Positions 44,901 through 56,992 of a stretch of DNA of 64,000 bases are shown piece after piece. Each line of letters starts with the position of its first letter. Within the stretch, counting starts at the first letter, position 1. The translations under genes were made by a program, and so were the position numbers. The notes beneath the pieces are model-generated. The model was not told the origin of the DNA and ran no database searches. It saw only the letters and a program-made list of their open reading frames with translations. Origin of the DNA: Apostichopus japonicus (Eukaryota; Echinodermata; Holothuroidea; Aspidochirotida; Stichopodidae); assembly GCF_037975245.1 (NCBI RefSeq), contig NC_092567.1, forward strand, positions 25,288,876 through 25,352,875, read 5' to 3'.

Positions 44901-47900
44901 GTATGTAAGTGTGTATTTCAGATTTGTTCTCTTACATCGCTCTGTACTGTACGTAATCCCAGCCTGTATATAAGTGTGTATTTCAGATTTATTCTCTTAC
45001 ATCGCTCTGTACATAATCCCAGCCTGTATGTAAGTTAGTGTGTATTTAAGATTTATTCTCTTACATTGTTCTGTACGTAATCCCAGCCTTCTGTAATGTT
45101 TCCCTTTCCTGCCTCCTTGGAGCCGTAGTGCATTTTCAACGAATCTTCCATGTTGCCTTTAATGAAACCTTCGGCCTTGTCAAAGCAAAAGAAGAGAAAA
45201 ATGGTAATAAATACAATTGAGCATACTTTAAAGAGCACTGCAGCATCTTAACAATGCATGGGACTCCTCAGGTATATCCTGTCTCTACACTATACTTTAA
45301 AGAGCACTGCAGCATCTTAACAATGCATGGGACTCCTCAGGTATATCCTGTCTCTACACTATACTTTAAAGAGCACTGCAGCATCTTAACAATGCATGGG
45401 ACTCCTCAGGTATATCCTGTCTCTACACTATACTTTAAAGAGCACTGCAGCGTCTTAACAATGCATGGGACTCCTCAGGTATATCCTGTCTCTACACTAT
45501 ACTTTAAAGAGCCATGCAGCTTGTAACAATGCATGGGACTCCTCAGGTATATCCTGTCTCTACACTATACTTTAAAGAGCAATGCAGCATCTTAACAATG
45601 CATGGGACTCCTCAGGTATATCCTGTCTCTACACTATACTTTAAAGAGCACTGCAGCATCTTAACAATGCATGGGACTCCTCAGGTATATCCTGTCTCTA
45701 CACTATACTTTAAAGGCAATGCAGCATCTTAACAATGCATGGGACTCCTCAGGTATATCCTGTCTCTACACTATACTTTAAAGAGCCATGCAACATCTTA
45801 ACAATGCATGGGACTCCTCAGGTATATCCTGTCTCTACACTATACTTTAAAGAGCCATGCAACATCTTAACAATGCATGGGACTCCTCATGTATATCCTG
45901 TCTCTACACTATACTTTCAAGAGCCATGCAACATCTTAACAATGCATGGGACCCCTCAGGTATATCCTGTAAATACACCCCTACTGGGACTAGAAATTTA
46001 CCTACTGTACCAATCAACTCACCTGTGTGTAACAAGCCAGTGCAATGATTCCAGCAATCAATTCAAGAATGAAAACAAAGAGGAGAAACACAAAGTACTG
46101 AAAGAAGAAAAGAAAAACATATAATTGTAACAAATATTTATAACAGTATAACAGGTTTTAAGATGCTGCACACATTACTGTAGGTCATCTTCTCTCATGA
46201 TGATAACATGACAGGACAGGTTTCATCTGAGCCAAACTTTGAGATTGTGTCAACTGCAGAAGGGGTGTGACTCTGGGGTAACATCATACTAACACCATTA
46301 ATACATGGCAACTAATGAAGTAATAACACCCAACTAGCACCATTAACACTTGGCAACTATTGAAGTAATAACACCATACTAATACCATTAGCACATGTCA
46401 ACTATTGAAGTTATAACACCATACTAATTACCATTAGCACATGGCAACTATTGAAGTAATAACACCTTTAACACAGGGCAACTATTGAAGTAATAACATC
46501 ATACTAACACCATTAATGCATGGCAACTAATGAAGTAATAACACCCAACTAGCACCATCACAATTGTCTAATATTGAAGTAATAACACCATACTAATACC
46601 ATTAGCACATGTCAATTACTGAAGTTATAACACTTAACTAACACCATTAACACATGGCGAAATTGGAATCTTCGTAACTTTACATGTAAATCTGATCCTT
46701 TGGTTGGCTTGGTTATATTACAGACTTATTAATTCTAAGACACTCACAGTTCCCAGAAGGCATCTGCTTTCAAACTTGGTTCCGCAGCATCCTATGAGTG
46801 AGATGGCTACCACACACGTCCCAGCAATGAAGAGGATGTAGGCTGCTGCCTTATACAGGTTGGTTTCGATGATGTTAGCAACTTGATTGCTGGGTTGTGA
46901 GACAGCAACCCATAGACCAACCACCAACAGAGTTAATCCACCAATCTGAAATAGATAATACATTCATACCTCATTTGTTAACATTCTTCCAATATTAACA
47001 TTGTTTTGGGGCTTTCTTGATTGACAGTATACCTCTAGGTATGTGCTATACAAGTGTTGTAAGATAACACCCAAAACTATGTACATGTAGGTAAAGTATC
47101 TGAGCATTAGGTGCAGATACTAAAGTAAAATGAAAGAAATTTAAAGCAATCACATGGATCCTTTAAAGTCCCACCAGCCCCCAGCACCCAACTCCCCCCC
47201 CCAGCCCCCCTCAGTCTCTTCCAATCTTATCCTCACAGCTCTGACTTTTCATGAGGGCGCTGTGCTACGGCTCATGAGGGCGTTGTGCTACCGCTCATGA
47301 GGGCGCTGTGCTACGGCTCATGAGGGCGCTGTGCTACGGCTCATGAGGGCGCTGTGCTACCACCGGTGGCTATTTCTGAATGTTGGTTTGATTCCTGTCT
47401 GTCACCCTCCAACGTCACCCACCACCTCAGATATTTTGGGATCCCTGTATGTTGTTTATATGTACAGGTTGTAGCACTGATGATTTCCAAACTAGTGAGA
47501 GAGACTAAAAAGGTAGTACTTAGCACTGATTGGTACACTGATTGTACATGTATAGTATAGACAACAGTTGTTAGATGTACGTTAAGTACTAAACTTAATA
47601 ATGAGTCTGTAGAGGTATTTTCATTACATCAGTATTGTACAATACTGTACTTGCACTCAACTCAACTTGCACAGGAGATCAGTTTGAGACCTATGACGTA
47701 CCAGTCTGTGAAATATACGGTGGCATATTCCATACAGAGTCTATATTATTAAGCTGAAGTGTTCTCACTCAGGAAAAGTGCCAAAAAGCATTTATAAGGA
47801 AAACATCGTTTTTGATATGTTATCAAACAGAATCTGTTTTATTGTGGCGTTGATGTTGAAGAGCATGGATGGAAATATATATGTGGTGCACACATAGGGT

Positions 47901-50900
47901 CTATTGAGGCAAGTTTAGACAACTTCAGGCATCCCAGGAGCAGCGTACAAAATGTGTGTACCACTGAGTGGGTAGCGAGAAAACTCTTCATGGTCATGAT
48001 AAGGAAAATTGATGGTGCCATGAATGGCCAACTTGTCAGCTTTCAAGTGATGGGTAGGATATAGCTTACTAGTGAGAACTTCTTCAACCTGGGCTTAGAC
48101 ACGACATTACCTTTAATTCAATGGGACAATCATGTGGAGAATACTACTATACAGAACTGGATTTGTATGGAAGATTATAGTGGCCATGTCCTTGTATTAA
48201 ATAGGCATACTGTGGGTTATTGTACCCTTCATTTGATGTGTAATATTGTAAATTAGTTACACATTCCACTAACAATGAGAACATTTTCTAAATAAGGTCC
48301 AAAGAGCTATATATTGATTATATAAATGTCACTCTTCTATGAAACAAAGAAATTTTTCATCATACAAACTCGTTTGATTTGACATTTGAATCGACAGATA
48401 ATATTCTAGCCATCCTAGCTGCGGTAGGTAAGAGTAATAACACGCTAAAGTTACGGCATTAAATTGGATTTTGATTGGAATTTGGTCGAGGATGGATGTT
48501 AAGTATTTGGCAAATATGGGTGTGTCATGTTTCATCATTTTTTAATAACAAATAGAACTTGGGCTACAGTTTCAGCTATGGTACTGTACTTGTAAAAAAT
48601 TTTAATTCAAGAAATCTGTCAAAAAAATGTCTTTATTATACATAAAAGTAATACTGACGTTTCAATATGAGGACATTTCATACAGTACACTTTACCTACA
48701 GTTAGCAAACAGCATCTAGGCTGCTGTATACATACATGTACTGTACTATATGAGACCACAGTACTGTATATTATGATATGTTGTATAATATTTGAGATTA
48801 TTGCCAGAAATAATAATAATATTTGCTTTTTATATAGCGCTTTATACAGCGATAGGTCTCAAAGCGCTTTAAGTAGACGTTATATTTCCCCTGGTCAATG
48901 ATAACCTGTCCCAGAGACAATCCCTCCAGTCGGCAGCAGTTATATACTGCGCCCGATGACAAGTTACCTCACAGGTACCCATTTAACCCCTGGGTGGAGA
49001 GAGGCAAGTGAGATAAAGCGTCTTGCCCAAGGACACGACGTAATGAACTAGGCAGAAATCAAACCAGCATCCTTGGATCACAAGTCCGACGCCTTAGCCA
49101 ATTGGCCACCACGCTCTCAGAAAGAAAGATAAGACTCACAACAGTGCATCATGTATGTACAGTAAAGTATAGCTTTAATATGTTCATCTCATTGTCCACT
49201 GAGCCTCTGAGGAAGGGGAAACATAGCCCGAAGCCCCGGGAGCATGACATTCCTTAAAAAAGCACAGGCTGCAGGATGTGTCAAGCACAGTCACATCAAG
49301 TCTCATTTAATCAAACTTGTGTCATTTAGTCAAGTATCAAGTCAAGTGTCAAGTATCAAGCACAGTTAGCTCCTTGAGATTCAAGATGAACTATATAATT
49401 TAAATCTGCAAGAAATTATGAAATGTTTTGGTAGACTTTGCACTCAACTTTCACAGGAGATCAGTTTGAGATCTATGACATACCAGTCTGTGAAATTTAC
49501 GGTGGCATGTACTCCATGCAGAGTGTCTTTATTAAGCTGAAGTGTTTTTATTGAAGTGTTCTTAAGAAATGATGAAATGTTTGGTAAACTTTGATTTGTA
49601 CCACATACAGTAGGACAGATTTACAATTTAGTGATGAATCATAGTTTATCTCAAAGCTCAAATGAAGAAGAAAAACTCCAAAAGTCACAAAGTAGGATTA
49701 ATATTTGGCATCACTTTATTTCTAATAGGGTTGTGAATTAGTGGAACGGTTTGCCTGAGAAAGTTGTACTTGCAAGTAGTGTCAATGGGTTAAAGAATGC
49801 TTTGGACAAGCACTTTAAGCATTGTAATCGGGTCTGAGTGTTTGTGTCTTCAGTTTTTTTTTCTCTCCTATAGGCTCCTTGATGGGGACTTGAGTGTCCC
49901 TCCTGATCCTTTTTATCTACCAAACTAAACTAAACTTGTATTCAAATGACTAAACACCACTCTTTCAAGTTGTTCCCTGGTTGTATCTTCATGATAATCT
50001 TGTAGCATCTCTGATTAATATAACGAGATCAGTAATTATTTGATATCATATACAGGAAATGAGATATATACTGTGCAACGGTTGACAGCCTCCGAGGAGA
50101 GAGAGGATATTGTATTACAATTTGACTTCAATAATCGCTTTCATTACACTCAGCAATCACCAAGGCACAGCGATATTAATATATCCACCACCTGTTTACA
50201 GCACCTCTGTACAAATAACTGTAGCTCAAGAGGGTAGTTTAATTCAGACATTATAAAGCAGTTTTTTCATTTGATCTACCATCTGGATTTACGGATTTAT
50301 TGCTCATGATGTTTAGGGCTAGAGTACAGTATATACCTGAGTAAATTTCAAGACTACATTTGTGAAATATATTAATTTGCCAGTGAGGTGACGCAGTATT
50401 ATGAGCAAGCCATGCTACAGTACACAATTAGGAGTACAGTACATACTGTACATCCCTGGCTGACCTAAGTCTGCAAGTGTACTGTAAGTCTTTAAGTAAG
50501 TGTAAATTATGCCACACAGAATATTAATTCAGCCAATGTTTGAGTTCTAGACAATGTTGTCCGAAACACAAATTGACTATGAAAGTTAACTAAGATGTAA
50601 ATTTCAAATCGAGGTACAGTAAACAAGACTCAGAATCTACTCCGAGTTAAAAGAATCCGTCCAGCTTCTTATTATATTCAACACATTTCACGGATAACCC
50701 GGAAAATGCAAAAAAAAACACTTCACCAAAGCAAAACAATATAAATTTCAGACCTACTGTACATGAAGTTAAAAGTTACTGTAAACAAGTCATATATCAA
50801 GTCATGTATCAAGTCATGTATCAAGTCACACTGTAGGGTACAGTTCACTGCATGTACCCAGTTTCTCACTCACATGTTAACCAATGCATCAAATGTCTTT

Positions 50901-52288
50901 TTTTTCAGGTTGTACACTTACGGTCTCTAAATCAAGTCATCAATTGCAATCAACTGAAATCAAAATTAATTTACATGATACTTTCACTTGAACTTTGTAC
51001 AGTATACTGTATTTACTGTAATAAATGTATACATATATATACAGCATAACAGACTGTATAGTTACTGTACTATACAGCATAACAAACTGTATAGTTACTG
51101 TAATAACTCTATACATACAACATAACAGTATAGTTACTGTTATAACTGTACACACATGTAACAGTATAGCTACAATAAACTGTACAGTGTACACCTATAC
51201 AGTGTAAGAGCATACTGTAACTAATTTATAATAACTGTATACACAACTGTGCAACAGTATAGTTTCAAAATCAAACTATTTTGTGGTATTCTCCAGTCAA
51301 GCCAATACCGCAAAAAAACTGATTCATCAAAATTCATGAATTGAATCCATTTCCATAAAATGAGACTTGACCTACTGTACTTTCTGTGACAAATCACTGA
51401 TTTTTAATTACCCATACTAATCCAAGAAACATGCCCAATATTATGCTGTATTGCTCAGAGTACAAACAAGACTTAGAAAGTACACAGAAATACTGTATTA
51501 ATAAAAGAGTTTCTACAATGGTATCATGTGGGATTGTAATAAGTTGCTTAACCAGGATATAAAGAGGTGTGTCTCTACACTGACAACTACCTCACTCTAT
51601 AGAAAGACTGATTACTGTGGGTGGGTGTCATGGTAACAACACTCCTACCAGATAAATAACACTGTCAATGAGTCACATGGGCTAGGGACAAGACCTGAAG
51701 ATACACTCAAATCCCCCAATCAACAATGCTTAATGGAATTACAGTTAGAGTAATCAGGAATAATTTAGCCAGCAGGCAAGCTACAATACTTGTTGCCTTT
51801 CACTCTAAAGGTACATTCACAATAGTAACAGAATCTCTGCACTTGTATGCCTTCATAAACAGGAAATGATCTCAAATTCAATATGCTTTTAATCACTGTA
51901 CTGTCAATAATTTAAACTATTAAATAAAATAATTTTAACAAGAATATTTTAACTTTGTTGCATCTTGTGGTAAATTATACAATAGTGATGTAAGATAGGA
52001 CGTTGATGCTTAAACCCAGTTAAACCTATTGTACGATTAATTAAGGAATAAATATTTACTACATAATTAAAAATGTATGATAATAAATTACTAGTACACT
52101 GGTAGCAAGAAGTTTGCTACAATATATATTATAATGTTAATTTGTAAACTGTACTAATTAGGCAATCCAACTATATAACGACCTTACTGAATACTTACCA
52201 GGAAAAGAACATTGAATGAATACAACAGTAACTTGCAGCATTTTCCTCCACATCCAAGTTCCTTCTCAATTTTGATTTTATCTCCCAT
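41806..52288 (-). CDS. Tetraspanin of CD151/CD9-like build
   Basis: Six coding exons on the minus strand: 52288-52199, 46945-46748, 46097-46023, 45175-45065, 42872-42696 and 41937-41806. All junctions are phase 0, giving 260 codons. Seen: MGDKIKIEKELGCGGKCCK (membrane-proximal cysteines), TM1, EC1, TM2 ending LIGCCG, TM3 YFVFLLFVFILELIAG, an EC2 of about 95 residues with FKCCG (159-163), PDSCC, DAC and GC (six cysteines), TM4 and tail CCLFRQLI. Length and layout are standard. It is tail to tail with tetraspanin 1 but not a close copy. Closest vertebrate relative not decided. Confidence 0.95.
42088..42286. repeat. Tandem duplication in tetraspanin 2 intron 5, includes copied splice donor
   Basis: Two roughly 140-bp units share ctctataacaatgatgtgat and tccatcattgtatcatgtat. 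The segment ccagacatacataccat at 42173-42189 copies the exon 5 donor region at 42681-42697. Confidence 0.85.
42287..42664. mobile_element. hAT-type MITE, CATAGGCG family, complete copy
   Basis: Ends cataggcgtaggag and ctcctacgcctatg, with a perfect 8-bp duplication tgtataac (42279-42286, 42665-42672). It was inserted into the tandem duplication just downstream of exon 5. Confidence 0.95.
42696..42872 (-). CDS. Tetraspanin 2 exon 5 (CCG, PxSCC)
   Basis: 59 codons with FKCCGVDGN, KVPDSCCKNN and DACVSG. Acceptor ccaaacag, donor GATATG|gtatgt. Confidence 0.95.
43495..45060 (-). repeat. 60-70-bp minisatellite made from exon 4 end and its 5' splice site
   Basis: About 25 units filling intron 4 of tetraspanin 2. 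On the minus strand each has ggctgggattacgtacagaa, a few bases, then gtaagagaataaatct and gaaatacacac. The first part equals the last bases of exon 4 (codons GWDYVQ) and the gtaaga equals its donor. Confidence 0.95.
45065..45175 (-). CDS. Tetraspanin 2 exon 4 (EC2 helices)
   Basis: 37 codons, AEGFIKGNMEDSLKMHYG through GWDYVQNN. Acceptor tttgacaag, donor AACAAT|gtaaga. Its last 20 or so bases and donor are the seed of the minisatellite that follows. Confidence 0.92.
45222..45975. repeat. 69-bp minisatellite in tetraspanin 2 intron 3
   Basis: About eleven units of acaatgcatgggactcctca, ggtatatcctgtctctacac, tatactttaaagagc. The length is a multiple of three and one plus frame stays open across several units (MHGTPQVYPVSTLYFKE repeated). 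It is intronic and on the wrong strand for the gene, so I do not call it coding. Confidence 0.95.
46023..46097 (-). CDS. Tetraspanin 2 exon 3 (TM3)
   Basis: 25 codons, the same size as the matching exon of tetraspanin 1. Acceptor ctttcag, donor ACACAG|gtgagt. Confidence 0.95.
46290..46660. repeat. 45-48-bp tandem repeat in tetraspanin 2 intron 2
   Basis: Seven or eight diverged units of catggcaactattgaagtaa, taacaccatactaataccat, tagca. Confidence 0.9.
46748..46945 (-). CDS. Tetraspanin 2 exon 2 (TM1 end, EC1, TM2)
   Basis: 66 codons, IGGLTLLVVGLWVAV through ISLIGCCGTKFESRC. Acceptor tatttcag, donor GGAACT|gtgagt. Confidence 0.95.
47246..47362. repeat. 24-bp tandem repeat, five units
   Basis: Unit gctcatgagggcgctgtgct followed by acg. 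In tetraspanin 2 intron 1. Confidence 0.92.
47668..47773 (+). repeat. Dispersed repeat, copy 1
   Basis: ggagatcagtttgagaccta and the following 85 bases recur at 49453-49560 at high identity. No ends typical of a transposon are seen. Confidence 0.75.
48811..49118 (-). mobile_element. SINE family A, full-length minus-strand copy
   Basis: Begins with TAA repeats (its 3' tail), then tatagcgctttatac and caaagcgcttt, the reverse body, and ends with acgctctc, the reverse of the tRNA-like head. In tetraspanin 2 intron 1. Confidence 0.93.
49453..49560 (+). repeat. Dispersed repeat, copy 2
   Basis: Matches 47668-47773 (cagtttgag, ccagtctgtgaaat, tacggtggcat, attaagctgaagtgtt). Confidence 0.75.
49670..49925 (+). 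mobile_element. LINE ORF2 C-terminal relic
   Basis: Plus-strand codons from about 49729 read RVVN, a stop, WNGLPEKVVLASSVNGLKNA and LDKHF. This matches the tail of CR1/RTE-like LINE reverse transcriptases, where RVVNxWNxLP is common. The in-frame stop and short length mark it as dead. Confidence 0.75.
50985..51260. repeat. Degenerate ACAGTATAGTTACTGTA tandem repeat
   Basis: Units of about 45-50 bp with aacagactgtatagttactg and atacatacaacataac variants, rich in self-complementary tacagta/tactgta. Confidence 0.8.
52199..52288 (-). CDS. Tetraspanin 2 exon 1
   Basis: ATG at 52288, 30 codons, donor TTCCTG|gtaagt. A good acceptor (tttgtttcctaatag) lies just upstream, so this exon likely starts at 52328 and an untranslated exon lies further right. 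Confidence 0.93.
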
Positions 52289-52328
52289 TGTTTAGATGTG
52301 ATATGTGTCTTCCTTCAGAGAAATGTTT
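52289..52328 (-). other. 5' untranslated part of tetraspanin 2 exon 1
   Basis: Defined by the pyrimidine-rich acceptor tttgtttcctaatag at its upstream edge. A strong donor word (cat|gtaagt on the minus strand, at 56510) could end an upstream non-coding exon, but this is unproven. Confidence 0.5.
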
Positions 52329-52659
52329 CTATTAGGAAACAAAAAGACAATAATGTACTTATCTTCATCGTTTCAAGTATTACATTAATGTCTCATAATT
52401 ACTGGCATTCTTGCTGTCACCCTAACACTCCCATGCCACCATCCTCCCCGATCCTCCCCCCCCCCCTTCCCCCTCTACCTAGAGTGCCTGTGATCTGTAA
52501 AGTGAAGATTAATAACCTCAAACTTCAAACCAAATGCTCTTTTGGTATTAATATGTCTCTGAAAATGAAACTATGATAAGCAATGTGAAATGTTTAACAG
52601 CTTAACACTAAAAAACTTTTCATGAGAAACAGGGTTAAGTAGATCTGTAGATATTGTAA

Positions 52660-52720
52660 TAAGCTAAGTAAGTAAGTAAGTAAAACTTTATTGCTCCATA
52701 AAATCTGAAAAATTTTGATA
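52660..52720 (-). mobile_element. Possible LINE 3' tail
   Basis: On the minus strand, caataaagttttacttactt followed by more ACTT units looks like a polyadenylation signal with a short tandem tail of a LINE. No coding remnant is visible. Confidence 0.35.
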
Positions 52721-55700
52721 CTCGCACATTATAAGAAATTTACAAAACTATATAAAACTATATATAGCTATACAGCTAAGAGCTGTATAGCCAGTGTCTT
52801 ATAGAGTACAATAGGACTACAGTTTGTCTTTTATGTTTATTTTTTGGAAGGGGGAGGGAGGCGTGGGGAGGGGGGGTAGATTGTATGGATATGATATTGT
52901 AAAACAAGGGAAGGTGGAACCTAGAAACACTCTTGTGAGGGGACTTACAACATTTTGCAGAAATGCACATTGAAAATCCACTTTACTGTAAATCTAGAAA
53001 TCTGAAAAACCAGTGTAGTACTATAATTCTGTCTACCAGCTGTGTAGAGATACTCAGTACAGTATAAACAGATGAACATGTTATGCAGTCTGTTTAAACC
53101 CTACATACATCTGAATACTCAGAGCCCAGCAGTTCTACTAACTGTGTATGTGTAGATACTGTATGGAACTTCATATTTGCCTTCAATAGTACAGTACCAC
53201 TCCTAGAAAATCAATGACAAAACACCACAAATGCTATAAATCAATCATCCATGAAAGGTGTCAATTGCACAACAATCTTCAATAAATCGGAGCTACAGCT
53301 GCAATACAAAGAACAGTGTAGTAACAGTGTACTTAGAAACTACTGTGCAATACTGTAGGGCTGTAGGCTGACAAGCACATGTAATAAATATCTGTAAAAT
53401 GTCAGACTTTACGAATATTCAAAAATTTACAATTTTATTTATTCTGGTCAATTTCTTTGAATTATATTTATCATGCAATGAGCATGTATATTTTAGCATT
53501 ATTACAGGACAGTACAAATACCGTGAAGATGTGTGTTTTATACTGAAAATGAAAAAAATCTTCGAAACTGAGCTATTAAAGTACTGTGTGTCAGTACTGT
53601 ATAAATGAAGAGTTTACAAGTAATAAGTAACTATGGCAACATTCAAAGCTATAAATTTTGTTTCTGATCTACAGATACAGTCCAGAATCTTAGAAGTAAT
53701 TAATTTGACAAAAGTATAGCAATCAATAAGTTCATTTGGTTCTCTCTTTCAATCTACATAAAAGCAAACTGGAAGATATGAAAGAGTTTGATTTTCAATT
53801 CATTCTATAAAATGAAACTTGACTACATCAGGTAAGCTAATGTACTACTGTATGTACAGTACATTCCCATGGGTTTAAGTGCAGAATAACACTGAAGAAA
53901 TACTATGTTTATAACAAATCCACCCACATACAGTACTACTGCTGCTGCACAAGTAAAATCCAATTCAACAGTGACTTACTGTATGTAACATGAAACATGA
54001 TGAAACTCCCAGACTCAGCATTGGCAGGGGGTGCGGAATACAGATCTAGCCCTTGAGGGAGGGGAGAGGGGGGTTGTTGTTGTTTTTTAAATTTGAAGTC
54101 TTGAAGATGAAAATTTCTCACCCGCCTACATGTACAGTATACATCCAAAATGAAAATGTGACAATTTCTGAAATCACATCAATTGTTCTCAAAATGGTCA
54201 AATTTATATCAAGCTAATAACAGTTTCTAAACTAGTTCTTTATACTGTACTGTACATTTTGTAAAGTTGTGTGTGCAAAACTGGAGTACATACACCTTCT
54301 CAGGAATGTATGAACATCTGGGGCATAGAAGGGACTTAAATGATCTTACTACTGTAGGGCAAATTAACTAAATTCCATACAGTAGAGTGACCTATGATTT
54401 ATTGTACTTGTAACTGTGCAGCCTACTGTTGTACTTCTTTGTCTATTGTTGCTGGTGGTACAAACTGGCTAAATTATATATTGATGTAGATATATATGCT
54501 AACAAAATTTCTTTGAGTTCATTACTGAGGTTTTAAATTCAATTCAATTATGTTTTTTTTTTTCTTCAACTAAATATTTGAATCTAGTACTCAAATGACA
54601 AATTTACGAATGATTAAGTGATTGATCTCAGTAAGAAGTAAGAAAGAAAAAATTCTGACCGACATAAATTGTTGCTAGAAAAGTAAAAGGTTTAAAAGAG
54701 CTTCTACGAGACAATCTAGAAATGTATTGTGGAGAAAATATTTTCTGATACTTTTTTTCTCTTTATTTTAGAGGTTGGAGGGTGGGAAGGGTGGGGGCTT
54801 TTGTCCAACCTTCTCAAGTTTATGGCTAACTGTAATGTCATCATTTGCAAGTTTGATAAAATATCATTTAAGATTAATCATATTTCCTTTGACAGTAGAA
54901 TGTGGATTATGTGTGTATATAAATGTGCCAAAATTATTCAATACACAAAGCAGCTTGAATGGACATCACCTGAGTCATCTTGGCTTTCAAGCTTATTCAA
55001 TGTTCTTTAGGAATCTACTTCTTTTTGTATGTGAAGACAACTTTATTCCAAAATATTATAAATCAATTGTGCAGTATGAAACCAGGCAATCCACTACTGA
55101 TTCACCTTCCACAGAAGACATTGCTAAGATACACTTTTAAAAGTGAAAAAAGATTACTGTACTTATACTAATATTGTTTGCTTAAAAATAGTATATATAT
55201 TACACAGTTTACAAAAATATATGATTACAAGTACAGTAGGATAACCAAGTATTGGGGACTAAAGAAGGAATAAATATTATAAGTTTACATGTAAAATGAA
55301 TAATAGAAAACTGAATGGGAAATTAAAACAAACTTTGAAAGAACAAAGAATTGTTCAACTAGAATGGGATATGAACCAGAGACCTCAGGGAGTACTGTGC
55401 TGTACTACAGTAAATGAGCTGGCTATCCAGAGGTTTTGCTAGTTTATAAAACAGGGTCAGTAGGGATGAGAAAATACTCATAGTAAATAACACTTTTGAA
55501 AATGAACACAGAAGTGGAAGACACTTGAATTTCTATTACAGAGCTTAAAATACTCCCTAAAATTCATTCTTAAAATGTTAAGCCCAATGAGCGTTCAGCG
55601 ACATACCAGCTCAGGCATGGCAAATTCTCGATACTATCAAATCATTTTGAGAATAGAAATTTCTTCCAAACATTTTATCTATACATACATTAAATCAACA

Positions 55701-56833
55701 AATGACAAGTGATCATTTAGGCCATCTCTAGCTAATCTTGAAAACCTGAAATAAGCCCCTTGCAATAAATATTCTAACTTCCAGCGTAGTGAGGTTCAGA
55801 AGTTATAGCCTCTCATGATAATAGAAGCCAAGAATACAACTAGTAGTACTAGGGCCTTTTGATACATCTTACTGCTAAAAACTAAGTTGCTGCTTTTAAT
55901 AGATGCATGCATATCTTTAACTACAATCAGGATGAAGATAGGAACATGAAAGACGATTCAAATTCAATTTTATTTTACAATGGTATACCAAGACACAAAG
56001 TGAAGGAGTGGGAGGGGAAGCATGTTAAATTTTCCGCTGGTAAACTACTAAACTGTTACCAAAGCTGTGTGTTGTGTTGATGACCATTGAGAAATTCAAG
56101 TTAAAAACCCGTCAATGGCTACAATACTGTAGGTGTAAATACACAACAGAGTATTAGGTGTCATACTTAAGGCCTACCATCCATTTCTGACGATCGGTTA
56201 CTATTTAAGGAATAACCACACCTTTATTTCCCCCACCATGTTGCAATTTGAAAGTTCCTGCATTCTTAACCTAGAATAACACAGCAGTAGTACCACATGT
56301 ACTAGATGCGCGATTCGCCTTAGTAGTGATTATCTACACTACACGATCATTATTGCGTACAGTGCTACTGCACCATAACATAGGCCTAGGTTCTGGCCGA
56401 CGCCTACTTTTAAAAGTTCACCAAAACAAGTCCCGCATCAAGTTGATTACATTTGCGCAACTGTAACATTCAAACAAGAAATTAATTATTCCACAATGAT
56501 GTAACTTACATGACTGTCTTTGCTCGGAATCAGCCTCTAAGTTAGATTAATGCTGTAGTAGTATTGGACTTCAGACTAATCCGTAAAGTTTACAAGCGGG
56601 TGCAGCTTACAATAAGGTATTCACCACAAAATATGGGGGTGTGAAATCGCACACATCTGAATAGATCGCAGATTGAATAGCAGTAATGGCAGCCACCAGG
56701 TAACAGTTATGATACTGTAATGATAGGTATGGGCTACCGTACCCAAAATTATTCAGTAAACAAATAAAACTATGACGATAGGCGCGATTCAGGAATTTGC
56801 TAACTAATTGAAGTATTGTATATTGATGATGTT

Positions 56834-56866
56834 ATAGGTTGATCACATAGGTTTTGATCAACCTAT
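56834..56866. other. Perfect 12-bp hairpin
   Basis: ataggttgatca and tgatcaacctat separated by 9 bases. Confidence 0.85.
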
Positions 56867-56992
56867 TGATGTAAACATGATCTCCCAAGCCAATTCCCCA
56901 CTTGGGGTTGCAAGGATAGGGGTGAAAAGAATATGATTTGAGTCAACTTCTAATACATGTGGTATTAAGGCGCTGTATTATTCCACTGGTTA

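Larger units (their letters stand above)
52329..56992. other. Upstream region of tetraspanin 2, no coding exon
   Basis: AT-rich with many tactgta words. It must hold the promoter, or an untranslated first exon, of tetraspanin 2. A weak tRNA-like word (gaatgggatatgaacc on plus) lies near 55362. Confidence 0.4.
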
